The notes under the pieces were generated by a model that did not search any database, had not been told where the DNA came from, and saw only the letters and a list, made by a program, of their open reading frames with translations. Position numbers and translations under genes: made by a program. From positions 1,054,001 through 1,118,000 of the forward strand of contig NZ_MUBG01000001.1 in the NCBI RefSeq assembly GCF_002022415.1: DNA of 64,000 bases, in the 5' to 3' direction. Origin of the DNA: Bartonella sp. WD12.1 (GTDB lineage: Bacteria > Pseudomonadota > Alphaproteobacteria > Rhizobiales > Rhizobiaceae). Shown in pieces: positions 62,030-64,000 of the stretch. How positions within the stretch are numbered: position 1 is the first letter of the stretch; each line of letters opens with the position of its first letter.

Positions 62030-62470
62030 TCAACTCAAACTGTAACATAAATACATCTTTATGAAGATGAATAGTATCTCTATAAAGCGGAATCTCTTGA
62101 AACATATTCTATGCACAACATATTAACGCTTCCACAACAACATTGTATTGAGAAATGCTCACCATCATCCAAGAGGTGAAAATTATTGGTAATAATTACC
62201 AATAATGCCTGATGAAATCTAAAAATTAAATAACATCAAGCAAACAATGAGAAATTCCTATGAAAATATTACAACAATTGCCAATTAAACATGAAAGCAG
62301 TTCAAAAAAACAGCTCAAATGTTACACAAGTATTTAAGGATGTAAAATTTGAGAGCAAAACCTAAAAAACAAAGAGCAAAATAACGATAAAATCTGTCTT
62401 CCTCCCCCATTATGTGTATATCATTTACACTACATACATAGTTTAGTATTATATTTGAAGTCACGTCAAA
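62030..62470. other. Divergent spacer xseA-DUF6460
   Basis: Contains one strong palindrome at 62182-62206. Otherwise it is AT-rich sequence without a gene. Confidence 0.55.
62182..62206. promoter_or_regulatory. 25-bp perfect palindrome, probable operator
   Basis: The arms ATTATTGGTAAT (62182-62193) and ATTACCAATAAT (62195-62206) are perfectly complementary around a single central A. The core TTGGTAATnATTACCAA looks like a dimeric regulator site. It lies about 190 bases upstream of xseA and 265 upstream of the DUF6460 gene. Confidence 0.6.
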
Positions 62471-62752
62471 ATGAAAAATAGAAAAAAATCACACAATTCT
62501 CTTCATTCATTTCTTGGTGGTACACCAGGACGTATTGCTGTAAAACTGCTTATCCTTTCATTTTTCACTGGAATTGCGATAAACATCCTAGGGTGGACAC
62601 CTATTGATCTTATTTGGGAAATAATAGACTTCCTTCAATCTCTATGGGAAACAGGGTTTATGACTTTTGTAAACCTCTTCCATGTGACCTTAGCTGGTGC
62701 AGCAATTGTTATGCCTGTTTTTCTTTTTTTACGCATCTTTCGTAGAAAATAA
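62471..62752 (+). CDS. Small membrane protein, DUF6460-like
   Basis: This 93-residue inner-membrane protein has two predicted helices (about residues 22-42 LLILSFFTGIAINILGW and 68-88 VTLAGAAIVMPVFLFLRIF) and an N-terminal GGTPGRIAVKLL. Rhizobial DUF6460 proteins share this GGSPG start, two helices and a positively charged end. No function is known. It is monocistronic and transcribed away from xseA. Confidence 0.75.
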   Translation: MKNRKKSHNSLHSFLGGTPGRIAVKLLILSFFTGIAINILGWTPIDLIWEIIDFLQSLWETGFMTFVNLFHVTLAGAAIVMPVFLFLRIFRRK

Positions 62753-63037
62753 AACACTTTAAGGAAGCTTTCTTTTTAAAAAACAAATTTCCATAAAAGC
62801 TTTGTTACGAAAAGAAGATCTTAAAGACCTTTTTTAAAAAAGTACATATCAAGAGGTTTTAACTAAACAACTAGATAATTGAATATCAAAAAGACTTCCC
62901 CTTTTGAAAAAACTTACAGAATTTTATTAAGAAATGTTCTATAGCTTTTATTGGTAAAGAACTAAAACTGACTTTGTTAAGGTAGATTCAATTGACTATT
63001 TCCCGGAAAATTGAGTCTCTCTTGATGCCCGAAATGT

Positions 63038-63532
63038 TTAGTTTTCTTCACATGTCATATGAGCAAGATGACGCACAACAGAATTAATTGATTGTGCATG
63101 AGGAACATGTTGCTTCATGACAGTTTCTTGTAAACTTTTCTTTTCATGAAGCAGTTTTTGAACAAGTCTTTCTATCTGTTCCAAACGTTCAAACAGCTTT
63201 TTTTGCGCTTGATTACGTGCAGAATGCTCAGCTAAAATTGCCCGGCTAATTGTATCTAAATAAGATTTAATACTATTATCTACAAAGCTCTGCATAATTA
63301 ATTGATTGGGCACTTTTTTTATCTGCATTTGTGTGTAAACGTAGCGCAACTTAGTAGCAATATCGGACATAGTTATCTCGGCATGCTTTTTCGTTTTCTG
63401 CTTTTGTTCAACAACAAAAGTAGAAAGTTGATTATGTACAACCGGGTTTATAACATGACGTTTCATATTCACAGATGTATCCCTTTTCATCTTTTTCAAG
63501 AAATCATACTTATAATAGAGAGTGTGGCTCAT
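63038..63532 (-). CDS. Hypothetical coiled-coil protein
   Basis: This protein of up to 164 residues has a basic N-terminus (internal start options at Met15 and Met23), a middle segment (VPNQLIMQSFVDNSIKSYLD), and a C-terminal coiled coil (AQKKLFERLEQIERLVQKLL). There is no signal peptide, membrane segment or recognised domain. It stands alone between two spacers just before etfB. Codon usage matches the neighbours, so it is probably real. Function unknown. Confidence 0.6.
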   Translation of the reverse strand: MSHTLYYKYDFLKKMKRDTSVNMKRHVINPVVHNQLSTFVVEQKQKTKKHAEITMSDIATKLRYVYTQMQIKKVPNQLIMQSFVDNSIKSYLDTISRAILAEHSARNQAQKKLFERLEQIERLVQKLLHEKKSLQETVMKQHVPHAQSINSVVRHLAHMTCEEN

Positions 63533-63803
63533 TTTAGTAAATAGAGCTTTAAAACGACTAAGAGAAATTGAAATAATAATATAAGAACAAAGTTAACTAA
63601 TAAAATTAATAGAAATGTTACTAATTTTCACCCCATTCAATTCTAACACAACACCTAACTGACCTGTTCTTACCATTGACCAAAGGCTTATATCTTTATA
63701 GCAATGTTTTTTTAAACCAACTTGTTGGCATCAATCTTAAATGATTTGGTTTCTTGTGGTTATTATTATAAAATAGTGACTATATAAATTAAAGAGGATC
63801 ATT

Positions 63804-64000
63804 ATGAAAATAATTGTCGCTGTCAAACGTGTTGTTGATTATAATATCAAAATACGTGTTAAACCCGATGGCACAGGTGTTGATCTATCCCATGTAAAAA
63901 TGTCTATGAACCCTTTTGATGAAATCGCTGTAGAAGAGGCTATTCGGCAAAAAGAAGCCGGTAAAATCTCAGAAGTTGTTCTTGTTTCAATTGGGCCAGA
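63804..64000 (+). CDS. etfB: Electron transfer flavoprotein beta subunit (5' part)
   Basis: The first 65 codons are present before the window ends. The N-terminus [20 protein letters not shown] and the segment [19 protein letters not shown] are diagnostic of EtfB. It forms a dimer with EtfA that passes electrons from acyl-CoA dehydrogenases to the membrane ETF-quinone oxidoreductase. A strong ribosome site AAGAGGA precedes the ATG. etfA is expected just beyond the edge. Confidence 0.95.
   Translation, partial: MKIIVAVKRVVDYNIKIRVKPDGTGVDLSHVKMSMNPFDEIAVEEAIRQKEAGKISEVVLVSIGP

Overview
This window is AT-rich, densely coding alphaproteobacterial chromosome. Protein sequences and gene order point to Rhizobiales, most likely Bartonella. 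Supporting signs are: rhizobial-type CtrA, SciP, ChpT and EipA; an LpcC/LpsB-type core glycosyltransferase beside greA, trxB and an LsrB-type regulator, as in the rhizobial lps locus but with the other lps genes missing; a GnnA/GnnB-like pair, which fits a 2,3-diaminoglucose lipid A; and long AT-rich spacers typical of a shrinking genome. The species call is inference from recognised sequences, not from a search.

Layout. 1-15 kb: end of carB, cspA, aspartate aminotransferase, lsrB-trxB (minus), trkH, greA-lpcC (minus), a secreted SH3 protein, uvrB and a secreted BA14K protein. 15-30 kb: an MBL hydrolase, an OmpR-type two-component pair, a YbjN-like protein, a UbiK-like protein, lgt plus a mitochondrial-type methyltransferase and pgeF, prs, rplY-pth, an L,D-transpeptidase, ychF, a PRC-barrel protein, trmL and a CCA-adding enzyme. 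30-40 kb: a translationally coupled four-gene operon (MoxR ATPase, DUF58, BatA-N/DUF4159 membrane protein, second large membrane protein), then an acetyltransferase, a phosphoesterase and a CDF metal transporter. 41-47.5 kb: a probable small RNA, an rRNA/tRNA methyltransferase, mnmA, and a cell-cycle block of sciP, a fliJ-like gene, ctrA, chpT and eipA. 49-64 kb: gnnB-gnnA, tRNA-Met, a complete dipeptide-type ABC transporter with two tandem substrate-binding proteins, xseA-tag, two small orphan proteins and the start of etfB.

How the genes work together. SciP, CtrA and ChpT are three parts of one phosphorelay and transcription circuit, and EipA is a known CtrA-regulated envelope protein in Brucella. 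LpcC, GnnA/GnnB, Lgt, the L,D-transpeptidase and EipA all serve the cell envelope. The Dpp-like operon supplies peptides or related solutes.

No insertion sequence, prophage, integrase or CRISPR array was seen. The most unusual signals are in non-coding DNA: a promoter/two-hairpin/terminator unit at about 41.1-41.27 kb (minus), a repeat- and hairpin-rich ctrA leader, a 25-bp perfect palindrome upstream of xseA, and a long-range stem-loop between the two binding-protein genes.
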